Notes: generated by a model not told the origin, from the sequence alone. A stretch of 64,000 bases of DNA from Druceiella hillmani (GCA_039881145.1 JAYKKI010000077.1:331001-395000), one strand, 5' to 3'. Shown: positions 1 to 12,436, numbered from the stretch's first letter. Numbers and translations are program-made.

Positions 1-1809
1 AATAAATGTGAATATATAATTTTTAATTACGATAATCGTATAATTAATATATATGAGATCCATATTTTTTCGCTGTCGGTGACGTTGGGTTTTATCAAAA
101 GCGAGTGTTTCAGCATTAGTTTCCGTTATCCTGTGAGGCCATTGGATTTTTATGTTTCACTCGTGAGAAAATAGCTGTTTTGTAGATATGACGGCGTGTT
201 AATCTTATATGAAACTTCGTGTGATCTAAGAGATGGGAAATATCGATACTACGATGTTTTTTTTTGCTTCAACAATTTTCATAGGTTTTTATGATTCTTA
301 AATTTTTGTTGCAATAATTTTGATTTTATTTCTAATTTTTGTATAAATAAAAGCAACAGTAATCGGAACAAGGACAATATATAATATTAGGCTCCTTCGT
401 TTTCACAATATATTTTATAATCTTTGGTGGTTGTGTCGAAATAAGTTCCTTTTAATGTTTTTCTTTTTTTCTTCATCTGGTTTTCTTTCAGTGAATGAGG
501 TTTCATTTGGTGAGACACAAAGTCATTGGTGTCAAGTATATTTTCCGCTTTACTTTCACATATACTAATAATTATTATTTCAAGTTCCAAATGAGCTTAG
601 GATTTTATTAATGCGGCTGCGTAATTTATGTGATCATTATTTGGTTTCGTATCCCGAATAAGAAGTATACATACAAATGATGTACTAATTAAGCCCGAGT
701 TGATTATTTACATATTTTAACTTATAAGTTAGAAGAAACTTATTACTTATACTTATACTTATTGTTTGTAATATTTTTTCCCCTTTAGACCTTACAATAA
801 TCTTATTCTAAATAACTTATATACAATCATGTTTTATATTACTCTTGACTTTCGGAAAATTTTCTACATTAACAATTTTACTTACATTTTATTATAACTT
901 TATTTTTTTTAGGATCTATTGAATTATCTGAACGGAACTGAACTCGAAAGAGTTTCATCTGCGCAAAATCTTGGTGTCATGGTATGAAATATTATTTCAT
1001 TTCTCATAGTATGAAAACCTGTCAGAAAAACTTCAAGGGATGAGATTTTTCATGCGGAATTCTCACGATTTTCATAAATTTATTTAAATCTTTAGTCCGC
1101 AGTATTCTTGAAATGAATATAGTCGTCTTGTCGCAGTGTGAAGAAACAAATATCTAGGTTTTGTGTCAGAAAATATTTCGGTATTATAGTTAATCATTCC
1201 CTTTGATAGGCATGGCCGAGTATAATTCTGTTTAACTCTGACGGAAACTGCTTTCAATGATGCATTACTTTGAAACTCTTAGATCGTTAAATTGATTAAC
1301 CCCTGATTTTTGTTTAGCAGCGCTTAATATACATGAGAAAATGATGTCATCATTTATTTGCCTGGAGTTCCCATAAAAATCCTATGGCGTTCACTACGTA
1401 TAGTCACTTTATTCGACGCAGTATTCCGAAGTACACCCTGTCTAGATATTTTATACTTTCTTTACTGCTTGAGAAAAGTGTTATGGATTACTTGCTAGTT
1501 CAAGACTGATTAGTAATTAGAGTGATATTTTTTTGAATTGATGTGTTTTTATGTCTCATCCTTTATTATTTTCTACCCATTTCGTTTTCATTTTTTTCCA
1601 TATATCCAACGCCTTAGGTAAATTTGTTTGTTGGGCGTGGGGCTTACAATACATGTACAATACATTTTTCAGTTTGTTTTGTACACGATATCATAATTGT
1701 TTCTTGTATCTTTGATTTTTATCTGGTTGATTTACAGTTTTGTTTCTTTAACGGAACATAAGCACGTCAGTTTTCTATGATTTGTGTATATTGCGAATTT
1801 ACTTACATA
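1..1809. other. Intergenic, nothing recognised
   Basis: AT-rich sequence with no recognisable gene, transposon end or RNA. A 67-codon minus-strand reading frame at 387-590 is lysine-rich near its C-terminus and resembles nothing I know; it is probably chance. Confidence 0.5.
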
Positions 1810-2004
1810 TTAATATTTCATAATCCATATAATGGCTTGCGGCTCCCTTTCGATAGTTGCATATTTCCATTCACTATCACTAAGAGTTCTCGAGGCATTT
1901 GGCACCGGTTCATCCACTCTGCCTATAACTTGAGATAAAGCAGAGCCTATTTCAATGTTTGAAGTATCAGTTTTTAGTTTAAATGGTGATTCAAAGTCGA
2001 GCAT
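1810..2004 (-). pseudogene. Ty3/gypsy RNase H fragment
   Basis: A 64-codon minus-strand frame reads like the start of the RNase H domain that follows reverse transcriptase in Ty3/gypsy elements. It has P-F-K-L-K-T-D-T-S near the N-terminus (family consensus PFxLxTDAS, first catalytic Asp), then I-G-S-A-L-S-Q, A-S-R-T-L and a tail like E-R-E-x-x-A-I-I-W-I-M-K-Y. The frame stops just after that point, and no LTR, integrase or other pol domain adjoins it. It is an isolated scrap, not a working gene. The first codon is ATG, but it lies inside the conserved domain, so it is not a true start. Confidence 0.75.
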
Positions 2005-2095
2005 TGTGAGGTTAGATAGTTAACATTTATTTGCCTGTATAGTTGTTTTCAAATATTGAATATATTTGGCGTAAATTTTATAGAAATTCATTATT

Positions 2096-2311
2096 CACAA
2101 TTAAATGAAACTACGTGCAGTAGTATTACTTCTACTTTCTTTAAGTTCTTTACCACGACCTAGGTTTCGTTGTATTACGATATATTCAGGTGGGCTATTA
2201 GCAAATATCTTCGCTAATATCCCACCTGAAGATGTTGTAATACAACGAAACCTAGGTCGTGGTAGAAGAAAGTAGAAATAATACTACATCACATAGTTTC
2301 ATTTAATTGTG
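2096..2311. repeat. Fold-back MITE, copy 1 (complete palindrome)
   Basis: A 216-bp near-perfect palindrome. The outermost 16 bases at 2096-2111 and 2296-2311 are exact reverse complements. Pairing continues inward through the blocks around CTACTTTCTT and GACCTAGGTTTCGTTGTATTA to a centre near 2203. The arms differ by a few substitutions and small indels. There is no coding capacity. Two other copies occur in the window (30232-30348 and 38245-38434), so this is a dispersed family rather than a local accident. Confidence 0.85.
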
Positions 2312-2757
2312 TATAGTTGTCATAATTATTTGTTACCTTGATTATTCTTTCTCAGTTTTTTGAATTTCTTTCGCTGTATTGAAAATGTTACTTAAGTACT
2401 GATTGTATTGTTTGTCTTGATTAAGGTTCTTCCTTTGTCAATTATTTCTTCGCAAATGTGTGCTACATCTGTTTTAAAAATTACCTTTCGTCTAATTGCT
2501 TTTTATCTACATATTCCTGTAAAAAACGTTTGGATTTTATCTAAATTTTATTGTATTTAGGTTTAGTAAATTATAATACGAAAATTGACACAACTTAATA
2601 ATTAAAATATATTCCATAAGTCGCTGTAATGTGGCTGGTGCGTTTTTATGCCGGTTGACGTACGACTTGAATTCATAATGACCATATTCTCTACTAAAGG
2701 CAGTATTTTCTTATATTTCGGATTCATCTATACCTAGTGGTACCATAAAGCTAAGTC
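2312..2757. other. Intergenic, nothing recognised
   Basis: No gene, repeat or RNA recognised between the fold-back MITE and the TA microsatellite. Confidence 0.5.
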
Positions 2758-2783
2758 TAAAGTGCATACGTACATACATATGC

Positions 2784-2860
<77 letters not shown>

Positions 2861-2920
2861 CACATATACATATACATACATATACATATATATATATATA
2901 TACACAAATACATATACACA
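2758..2920. repeat. (TA)n / (CATA)n microsatellite
   Basis: A long TA tract from about 2788 to 2856 passes into degenerate CATA/CACA repeats up to 2920. It directly abuts the TTAA target site of the piggyBac-like element. Tyr/Ile-rich reading frames across it are products of the repeat, not genes. Confidence 0.9.
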
Positions 2921-2931
2921 CACTCGAATGA

Positions 2932-5090
2932 TTAACCCGGCGAGAATAAACCAGGGATTTTAACACAGATCAGTGTATAAAAACGCACACACTTGTCACA
3001 ATTGACGGGTCCCTACCTCCTTCACCTCAGTAGATGCCATCTTGGAAATAGTGCGTCAATTGTTTGATACGAATTAGTGTCGCGTGCGACTTAGCTAGTG
3101 ATAGGTGAGCTCAAAGTGAGTTCGGGCGTATTTTACCCGGGTTATTAGTTTAATTGTTAAACATTTTTAACGGCATTTTTATATTTAACCCTACTTTTTA
3201 GATTGTACGTAATAGAATAAGCTTGGTTGGATTGATGGTAGATGACGAAAATATAAGGCGCGTTTTGGAAAAATATTTTTCGGAAGAAAGTTGTCCATCG
3301 GGGCAGATGTTAAAGAAGAGGAGTGCACCAACCAGCGCAGCTATGAAAGCGATACAGAGGAAGAAATGAGTCAGGTATTAGGGCCAGAGACGTCGCCCAG
3401 TCCAGTGACAGTTGGAGATCGCGACGAAGAAAATGTCAACTTGATTAATCGGAGTCATGCAAGGAGTCATGTCTGTGGCAAAAAACAAACTAAATGGAAA
3501 AAATACTGTTACAGGACTAAAGTTAGAACGCGGTCTGGAAATATTATTTCTGTTTTTCTTGGTGTTAAGAGATGAGCTCGTAATGCACGTTCTGACTGCT
3601 GGAAATTATTGTTTAATGATGAAATGATTGAGGAAATACTAATTGTTACATTGAAAATAAATAGAAACCAGTTCCAACTAAATCTCAGTCTTCTTATATA
3701 AAAAAAATACCTAAAGATGAACTGTTGGCCTTTATATGAATTTTATACCTCGCCGGATTAAATAAATCAAACAGAATAAATTCCAATTGTTCGTGGCGTA
3801 CAGACGGCTCAGGTATAGATATCTTTCGGAGTACTATATCTTTAGAACGATTTTACTTCATTATGAATTGCGTCCGATTAGATGACAATAGTACCAGGTC
3901 TGAAAGGAAAATAACAGATAGATATCTGATATATATGAAATATTTACGAGAAGTTTGTATTGCATTTTCAAAAAAATTATACTCCTTTAGAATATCTAAG
4001 TATTGACGAATAATTGGATTCGTTTAGGGGATGATGTGTTTTTGTTCAGTATATGCCTAATAAGCCGGCAAAATATGGTCTAAAAAGTAACCGTTTGGTA
4101 TATGCAAAGAGTTTTTATATTGTAAACTTAGAGCTTTACGTTGGCATTCAATCTTCTGGACAATACCATAAAAGTAACAAGTTGCTCGACATTGTGGATA
4201 GATTAGTGCAACCGATATCAAGTCAAGCCGTAAAATTACATTTGACTGTCATATTGGTGATGTCTATGATGCACCATGATGATAGCATTGATGTATGTAC
4301 AAGCAGTAATAGAAAACCCGAAATTATTACGTTTTATGATATTACAAAGGGAGAAGTTGATGTCTGATAAACTGCAAACGCTGGCCGCTCAATTATTTCT
4401 ATTCTATGCTTAATTTGGCTAGTATAAATAGCTATGTAATAAAAAAGAAAACTATTCACTACCAAGTCTGAAACAACGCGATTATCTTAGGATCTTGAAA
4501 TTAGTGGAAAATCATTTACGCACAAGAAAAAAAAATACAAGTTTGTATACTAATCTGCGCAACCGACTAAATGAGGCATTGGGCCAAATATCCTCCGCTT
4601 TACCACCGAAAAAATTTGGTGCTACCAGCAGATTATACATATAAAAAGATAGAACGACCAAACATACGTGCTGCAAGTGTAATAAGCTCATTTGTATGGG
4701 ACATGCAGAGACAATTTGCAAAAAATGTGCCACAATGTCAGAGGAGTTAAATTAATTTATTTATTTCAATTTTTTATTATTTTAAACTAAGCGTCATAAT
4801 ATCTCAAAAGATAATTTTATTAAATTGTTTGTGCAAGAAACGTTGTATCTATTTTTCTTTTATTTTTGTCATAAATTTAAAGTTTCTGCATAAATAAATA
4901 GTGTTATTAAATATCAAAACTCTTTTTTTATTATTATGAATGTAATAACAATATTCTATTACGTAATATATATATAAAGTTAAGAATAAAAGCTATTTAA
5001 AATGAAATTTGTTGAAATCAATAACCGGGTAAAATTTTCCCTGGTTCATTGAAAATCTCATTAAAAAGACATACATTTACGGCGGGTTAA
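2932..5090 (+). mobile_element. piggyBac-like transposon, complete ends
   Basis: The element is bounded by TTAA at 2932-2935 and 5087-5090, the target duplication of the piggyBac superfamily. Terminal inverted repeats begin CCCGGCG at 2936 and end CGGCGGG at 5080-5086. A second, subterminal pair is visible: TTTTACCCGGGTTATT at about 3131-3146 faces AATAACCGGGTAAAA at 5020-5034. An ACCAGGGA block near 2949 has its complement near 5037. Total length is about 2.15 kb, normal for an autonomous piggyBac. It carries one plus-strand transposase pseudogene. Confidence 0.88.
3235..4755 (+). pseudogene. piggyBac-like transposase, degraded (DDE_Tnp_1_7)
   Basis: A transposase readable in order across several frames. 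ATG 3235 opens an acidic N-terminus, and the frame shifts near 3290. Then come K-W-K-K..R-T-R-S-G-N-I-I (to 3572), D-C-W-K-L-F-type residues, L-Y-L-A-G-L-N-K-S-N-R, W-R-T-D-G-S-G-I-D-I-F-R, Y-L-S-I-D-E (first catalytic Asp, about 3998-4015) and M-P-N-K-P-A-K-Y-G-L-K. After the R-L-V-Q-P-I-S block (about 4201-4221) the sequence passes almost directly to S-M-M-H-H-D, so the segment holding the second catalytic Asp (DNWFTS-type) is missing. The third Asp remains in K-G-E-V-D-V. The C-terminus keeps the Cys/His cross-brace finger (about 4672-4732) and ends at TAA 4753. Stops and frameshifts make it non-functional. Confidence 0.88.
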
Positions 5091-5649
5091 TTTAGCGCAA
5101 ATAATGTTCTTCAATCACACAAAATTCACTGCACAGATTTTTATGATGTTTCATATGGTAACATTACATGCCCTCAAGCAATATATTGATCCTAAAATAT
5201 CTGGATATCACAGATATAATAAAACACCTTAACTTAGTGAATATTAAAATATTTTTAATACCAACTATTAGCGTTTTTAGGAAACTTCATGCCAATATAT
5301 CCAATATTACGACATAGTTCAAACAAACCCATCTATTAGCGTTTTTAGTAAATTTATACCCATGGAGTTCCAAGAAAAACGAGAAATAAAAAAAAATCCT
5401 AATAACTTTTCTCACACTGAATTCCATGTGAACAAAGTCATTAATTCAAGCTAAGGTCAATAATTTACAATCTGCATCCTTAATATATTTTATAAGGGAA
5501 ATACTAGTAAATTCCCAAAATCAACTGGAGTTATATAATAATTAATATCATTCTTTATTTTGAGCATATCCATCCTGAATTTTAAAAGAGGATATTTTAT
5601 ATGGGTTAGTCATGATAATCAGTCATAAATAGCCAAAGGGTTTACCACA
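5091..5649. other. Intergenic, short direct repeat only
   Basis: No gene seen. The string CTATTAGCGTTTTTAG occurs at 5264-5279 and again at 5334-5349, a small direct repeat of unknown meaning. Confidence 0.45.
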
Positions 5650-6305
5650 TGTTTGTTTTGTATCGATGTATTTTGCACAAAAAGAAAACTTTATGAAATT
5701 ATTTAATCATGTTGACAAAATTGGGAATTTTGAATTCTGAGCCTCTTCATCGAAAAGTTATTTTACGAAAAGGTTCCAAACGTAATTATGTATTTACCGA
5801 CTTCATTACATTATATTTTGTTATTATGTAAAGCATGTTTTTATATTCTAAAAAATGTTGAAGGAATGCACTTTTTGAATTTCTTCTCAGCGTATTAGTT
5901 TGTGAAGTTGCTTATGAGACAGAATTTATTCTTATCTTGCTGCTGATCTGCAACATTCTACAAATAATTCAACTCCTGAATGAATTTTCTGATAATATGA
6001 AAAGTAAACGAACTCCGATGTTGATTGAAGACTTATTCAGTAGTCCTAAACACAGCACATTCAGAAATAATAATAATTTTATATTCAATGTGCCACTTAA
6101 AACGAAAGACATTACCTGTTTATTGGACTTCTTCGTTACTTTTTCAGATTCAAATTTCGAAGTGATTTCGATTCAAATTATCGAGCGAATTATATTTTTT
6201 GAAAAAATTATTACGTATTTGATTCATGTAAAATTTAAAACTAAAACAGAGACAATCGGCCCCTTGCCCATTTTAGTGAAACGAAACAGTTTTAAAAAGC
6301 AATAA
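5650..6305 (+). pseudogene. Gustatory receptor pseudogene (exon 1, C-terminal half)
   Basis: An open frame from about 5864 to the TAA at 6303 encodes two hydrophobic stretches (around L-L-S-V-L-V-C-E and I-L-I-L-L-L-I-C-N-I-L). Then comes a hydrophilic loop with S-S-P-K-H-S..N-N-N-N-F-I-F-N-V-P-L, and L-L-D-F-F-V-T-F-S-D-S-N-F-E-V. It aligns block for block with the minus-strand Gr at 41.6-42.4 kb (G-S-P-Q-H..S-N-N-H-F-R-F-E-L-P-L). Weaker similarity in other frames extends upstream to about 5650. No start, no GT donor after the conserved end of the exon, and no downstream exons were found. It is a fragment of a seven-transmembrane ligand-gated taste receptor, almost certainly dead. The family call rests on the intra-window alignment and the Gr-type exon plan. 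Confidence 0.68.
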
Positions 6306-6956
6306 ATCCATGGACGATATAGCATTATTTCATTTTGATGAATAACATAAACATGTTCCCAAACTTATCTCAGGAAAATCTCGTTCCTGCATATTTATAA
6401 CTTTTTCACGCAAACTACGTAATTACCAAATTAAGTTTTTATAACGATTATCATCTTTGAGTTTTGCTTCGTAATTATGTAAAATATGTAAATAGCAAAA
6501 ACTAAATGTATAATATAATAACTTTTGCTTGTTTATTTTTCATCAACTATTCCTGTACGTAAGCAGATGAAGGTGATTCAAGATTTGTTGATAAAACGGG
6601 TCAGTTCAATGTGTTTGAAATGTTTGAATCACGTGCTTTTCTGCTGCTTGCTTTGTTTAATTTCACTACTACGTACGTTATTGTAATTATACAATCTATA
6701 TCGATTTAAATTTAATTCCCTATTTATTATCACAAACTAACGAAAACCTAATATCAACATTTTGGTATTAAAATGTGTGAACCGTGAATTGAATAAACGC
6801 ACCCATGAACCCCATAACCGACTCACAATATCCTACAGATAAGGGCAAACTATAAAGCTAAAACGCACCATAATTTTCAGATAAAGGGATTACTAGACGC
6901 ATATTGTCACGGCATACATACATACATTTTCTTTGTAATTTTAATAATTGTCAATT

Positions 6957-7020
<64 letters not shown>

Positions 7021-8149
7021 AGAATATATACACATATTATTTAAAAAACTATTTTATAATTTCTACACGCAAGTATATTATCTTTTTTATTAAGATGTGG
7101 GCATACTTTTTTACAAACAGTTTTATAAATATTTAATATTTTACAAAATATAAGAACCGAAAAATAATATGTGATACCATTATTTTGCGTACAAGGGGCT
7201 CATTATTTCTGCGTTCGTTCTGAGCAACATATTTATTATGGGTTTCTTGTGTTTGTGAACTAATTCCTGATGTAAATATTTCATACAATAAAATTATTTT
7301 TCCACTGCAATATTCCGTTATTGCTTATTTTTATGTATGCTCCATACTCTCGCTCTTCGATTGCATGGTGACTCCTACCATTGTGATTTTTTTTCCAGTT
7401 CTTTCTCCACTCACTGCACTGTCAACAGGTTCAATACAGCCAAATTCTCGAATATTTTTAGCAATTATAGAATTTAAGCATTTCTTATGTTTTATTTAAC
7501 TTATTTTTATATACTCTTATTTAACACTGGTATTCCATGGTGTACAGCTGAAAGTATTGCATTCCTGAGGCTGTTAGTTGTATGTCAGTTATGTTACGTC
7601 ATTTTTGTCATTCCTTTTCTCAAATCTGTTAAATTTTTGTCCAGTTGTAACAAAGCTAGCGAATGAAACGGTAACTTGGAAAATATATCTTCTAGAAACT
7701 ATTGACTTTAAAAACATCAATGTAAATAATCATGTCATTGTAACATTGTAACAGAGAGTTAAAATAATATTAAATAATGAATGGGGCAAATAAAGGAGCG
7801 CCATTATCAAACATTTTTCTAAGTGAGTGTCGCTGTGCTATTTTATGATAGAAGTGAATTAACCTTTTTGCTTTACGTTTGACGTAAAGTAAATTTGTCA
7901 TTTAGATTTTATATCAAAAGTATTTTAAAATCTAATTTAAAGGAAATAGCTCTACATTTTTTTAATCAAGCATTCGTATATTGTTGGTTTTACAAGCTAT
8001 AATTTTATAAAATTTCATCAGATTAAGGATGTTGTAAATTTTTAATTCTCTCGAATATCTTTAAATAATTACTGTTTTACATAACCTTAATTCATCTCTT
8101 CACTGTACTTTATATATTCAACTCAAAATAATATCGAAGCAAAATTTAG
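6306..8149. other. Intergenic with TA tract
   Basis: Apart from the TA microsatellite at 6959-7016, I see no gene or transposon end. Missing 3' exons of the 5.65-6.3 kb Gr pseudogene were looked for here and not recognised. Confidence 0.45.
6959..7016. repeat. (TA)n microsatellite
   Basis: Uninterrupted alternating A/T run of about 58 bp. Confidence 0.95.
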
Positions 8150-8415
8150 TTTTTTTATTAAAATATGTGTTATTCTAAATATGTAGTGTGTTATAAATTT
8201 GTAAATGTAATGTTAATTATTATAAAAAAATATACATATATCAAGAAAAATTTATTTTTTTCCAGTCAGTTTAGATTTGTAGATGTAATGTTGATTATTA
8301 TAAAAAAATATACGTATATTAAGAAAAATTCAGTTTTTTTATTAAAATGTATGTTGTTCTAAATATGAAGCGTGTTATAGATTTGTAAATGTAATGTTAA
8401 TTATTAAAAAAAAAT
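8148..8415. repeat. Direct repeat, about 183 bp, with inner repeat
   Basis: The block beginning TTTTTTTATTAAAATATGTG (about 8150) recurs at about 8333 with few changes, a spacing of about 183 bp. Both copies run through TTCTAAATATG, GTGTTATA and GTAAATGTAATGTTAATTATT. The last motif also occurs in between (8279), followed each time by a run of A and ATATAC. This gives a nested tandem structure at 8201, 8279 and 8384. The 65-codon frame crossing it is a repeat artefact. Confidence 0.75.
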
Positions 8416-11412
8416 ATTATATAAAATCTTAGTGGAAGTAAATACCTCTAGTGCATGTAGCTGTATGTTACGCTGAAAATTCAATAATTTCATAACAACT
8501 TTTTGATTGTATGCACTTAGTTTATAACACTCAGTTTTCATTACTGATTTTTATAAATGAATTATAAAAATAATAAATTCATTATGAACTCACAAACAGT
8601 CCATTCGTATAGAATGCCTTTTTATCCCTTCGCTGTAACCTTTTTTGATACGGGGCATACTACTAATATTTTTGTTCTCTAGTATTTTAAAATAAGAGGT
8701 ATGTTGTTAAATATAGGGAGATACACCAGAACGGTACTTGTCTTCCAAGGGATCTACGTAATCCTTTGAATTTGTGCCCATTTTATATCTCCGTATCTTC
8801 CAAACAATTTATAAGGATAGATCATTGAATCATACAGTAGCAAAATCGGCAATATTAAAGTATGGGGAAAACTTTATAGATATATTAACTCGACTTTCCT
8901 TGGAAATACCACATGCTCGTAATAAGCCACTGCCTTCAATGTAAATATTTTGAAGTTAATATCATTGTTTTCTTAAATGGTTACATGTATGAATACGTTA
9001 TTGGTAAACAGTTTTATTTTGTACAACTGGTAGGATTCATATTGAAAAAAAATTAAGGAAAGTTTATAATTTGCAATTTTTTGAAATGTTTATACATTAT
9101 TTAAAATCCCGAGGTACTATCCTTAATCTGTAACACACGCGCGTTTAATTTTTTTCATTAGAGATATTAGACTTAATCATATTTACTAGATTTTCCAATT
9201 TTGTAGACGATGTCCAAATAAATAAAATGTATCCTTCTCGTTCCGTATCTGTAGGCAAAAATACAATGTTGTTTATTTATTAGCTTTGTAAATATTTGCT
9301 ATCTGCTTATGTCGAGAAGCGTTTTGTTCTCAACTAAAAATTTTAATTGTGGTGGTTGAGGAAGTATAAAAAGCGTTGCAAGTGTAACAGCAACATGAAA
9401 CAATTAAAATCTTATTTTTTTGTTTCTTTTTTTCAACAATTATGGATCCCTGAACGGGTTTGTTACTTTTTCAATTTGGAATCATGGAATTTGCACTTAT
9501 TTACAAGTATTACGTGGAAAAAATGTATTAATGGAACACAAGTCACTAAGCACAAACTACTAAATGTTGTTAAACAAATACAACCACCTTACCAACTAAA
9601 GAAATCGGATCGAAATAACCGGGAAAAGGTCAATTTCCAAATTGATAATTTTTAAAGATTAATACATTCTTTTGAACATTCATGCCATGCATGGAATTAG
9701 TCAGATCTTGTTTTATAAAAATATAAGCTTATTAAGTGGCTCATACGTATCATTTCGCAGCGTTTTTGGATAAAGAAACATTTTAACAGGTACTAGATTA
9801 AAATTTTTTTAACGATTTATATCAGCCACAATCAGAATATCAATATTTTCAGATAATTTAAGTGCGCTGATGTACAAATGGATTCTATAATTCTATGGAG
9901 TGTAAGATCTAAAATATTATCACATTTAAACTGTTGTTTGACATAACGAAAAAATAATCCAATATTTCTGGCAATTTAAAACAGTCAGAGACATAAGTGG
10001 CGGTTGTTTCATATAGATTAGTTTTGACGGTATAATATGCTTCATCATTATGTAACAAGAGAAGCTAAGTAAATGAAGACGATTATATTTCAATACACAA
10101 AATATATAGGCGTACGAATTTTGTGCAAACGAAAAACAGATGCAGGTTAAAAACACGTTGCATTAGCAAAGAGCCTTTCAAATAATACTTAATTATCCAT
10201 TGATTTCGATCACATATGACGCTGATAATTGAATCTCACTTCAGGGCACTTCTCATTTTACGTTTTAATTAAAATAATTGCCGGTTAATAATTTTATTGT
10301 ATCATTTAAAATAATTGCATAATGATAGCTTAATTAAGAGACTATTGATAAAGAAATGAGAAGAAAAGTATTTGTCTTTTTTTCAAATAATTTTATTAAT
10401 TAAACCAGTACTTATAAAGCTGTAATTATACTGCCGCTCTATAATAATTGGTTTAGTTAAAAAAATTGTTTTTAATTTTTCATATCAATACGGTTCCTTC
10501 GCTGTTTTGAAATGTTCCTGAGTACAAAGACGAAAATAAATTGGTTTTCCTTCCTGTACAAATCTATGCTCGGGACACACTATTTCTATATTAAGGGCCA
10601 AGCCTTGCACACAGTGCACGCACACAGGGTACACGTCGTCTCATTGAAGCGATTTGTCGCTGCGCGGCCCTCGTTCGAATTTGGAAAGTGGGTTTCTGTA
10701 TTACATCTCAGAGGCGAAAGAAGATTGTATTAGTAATCTAAAAATTTTTAGGTAAATAGAAATTAAATTACTGACCAAACGCATATATGTAATTGTAAAA
10801 CAGTTTGTTGTAGAAAAAAAAATTATTTCTCTTTTGATAAAAGTTAATATGACAATAAGTTTAAACACAAAGTGTTATAAATTATTACCGTCTAATAATT
10901 TCGAATGCAATCGGGAAAAAAATGCTATTCTATTAACTAGTTCCGTCCTCTCTCTGCTTATATCGACCAATATAAATAACGGCAACAAAGAGTAAACTTA
11001 TGCTCGAATCGTTATGGAATATAAAATATTTGCTTTATGAGCCGATATATAAACTCATGCAGTGCTATAATTTTACGTAACTTTAAAATTGGTCTTTCTT
11101 ACGTATGCTGCAATAGTATTCTACAAAATTATAGGCTTTAGTAAAGCTGTGAGGGTCAATAAGTAATGATTGACTCTAACCCTAGGTTTATATTTCAAAT
11201 TACTGGAGCATAAAAATATTCTAAACTGATCTCAGTTTGGCTCGATATATCGTTTTAACGAATCGTATATTTATTTGGTTTGCTGACGATTAGTGAAATA
11301 TTAAGTTCTGAGGCAATTATTTGGAAGAATTATATGGAAACAGGTTTCATTATTAGTCAAAAGTTAGTGTACGCGTCTGACTTTAGAATAATAATAAATA
11401 TCAAAATTATGA
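8416..11412. other. Intergenic, no gene recognised
   Basis: About 3 kb with no family-level match by eye. A 102-codon plus frame at 9347-9655 starts with GTG and has no recognisable domain. A patch at about 10594-10700 is less AT-rich than its surroundings (CACACAGGGTACACGTCGTC, TGCGCGGCCC), but its short frame is unrecognised. Confidence 0.4.
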
Positions 11413-12267
11413 GACATGTGCATTAGCCTTATTCGAAGGACTTTGTCATTCACTTAAATCATTATTCATCTTACCGCTCGATAGTGTCTGGTGAATTAGA
11501 GGATTATTGTAACTAATGGAATAATGTAACAAAATCTCATCTACGTTATGAGCTCAAAAATATTATACCAAAATGTAAGCAAAGTTTTTTATAGCTCATA
11601 TAATATTTTTAATTATTTAAATTGATATACTTACTGATTGGACATGTGTAAAATGAATTTTGTGATTTAAAAAATGAGTGCAACAAATTATTTTTAGCTA
11701 GTTAAATTTTATATGTAATAAGTACAAAGAATTCCCATCATAGGTATGTATGCTCATTAGCATTATTTGAAGGACGTTGTTATTCATTTAATGTCATCTT
11801 GCCGTTTGATAGTGTCTGATGAACTTAATGGCTTATTGTAATCAATTTGACCTGACAACTTATAATCTATGTAATAAGCTCAAATGTATTATGTCGAAAT
11901 ATAAACAAAGTATTGTTGTAGGTCATGTAATCTGTTTGATGATCAATATTGAGGTACTTATTGATTGGAAAAGTGGAAAACAAATTTCATATAAAAAATT
12001 AAGTCAGCAAGTTATTTTTCTGCTTAGTTAAATATTATACCTAATATATACAAAGAGTGCACATGAAAGACCGGTGTACTCATTAGCATTATTTGAAGGA
12101 CTTTGTTATTAATTTAATGATGCCTGCACGTTTGATGACATCTGGTAAAATTAGTGGTTTATCGTAACCAATGGAACAACTTAATAACATCTAATCTACA
12201 TAGTAAATACACAAAGTGCGCCTGGAAACGTAAACAAACTAAACGTTTTATAGCTTATATTATCTTT
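11413..12267. repeat. Tandem repeat, about 330-bp unit, 2.6 copies
   Basis: Three head-to-tail diverged copies start at CATTAG motifs at 11421, 11755 and 12081 (spacings 334 and 326). Each carries ATT(C/T)GAAGGAC(T/G)TTGT, then a GTGTCTG-like motif, TTATTGTAA-like and AAACAAAG-like blocks in the same order. The third copy stops near 12267, close to a TA tract. Short frames within are not conserved between copies, so this is non-coding repeat DNA. Confidence 0.8.
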
Positions 12268-12371
12268 TGTTTCTGTATTCTGCATCTCCAACACAAATAT
12301 TTATTCAGAGTTCTTTATATTTGGTCAGTAATTCAACCTAAAAAACTATTAATCAAAGCACCAAAATGGAA

Positions 12372-12436
<65 letters not shown>

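Noticed and set aside
2711..2966. Overlapping minus-strand frames rich in Tyr and Ile
   Set aside because: They are translations of the TA/CATA microsatellite in three frames; the same happens at 12154, 60969 and 63190.
4512..4733. A 73-codon minus frame
   Set aside because: It is antisense to the piggyBac C-terminal region, whose plus-strand Cys/His motif is clear.
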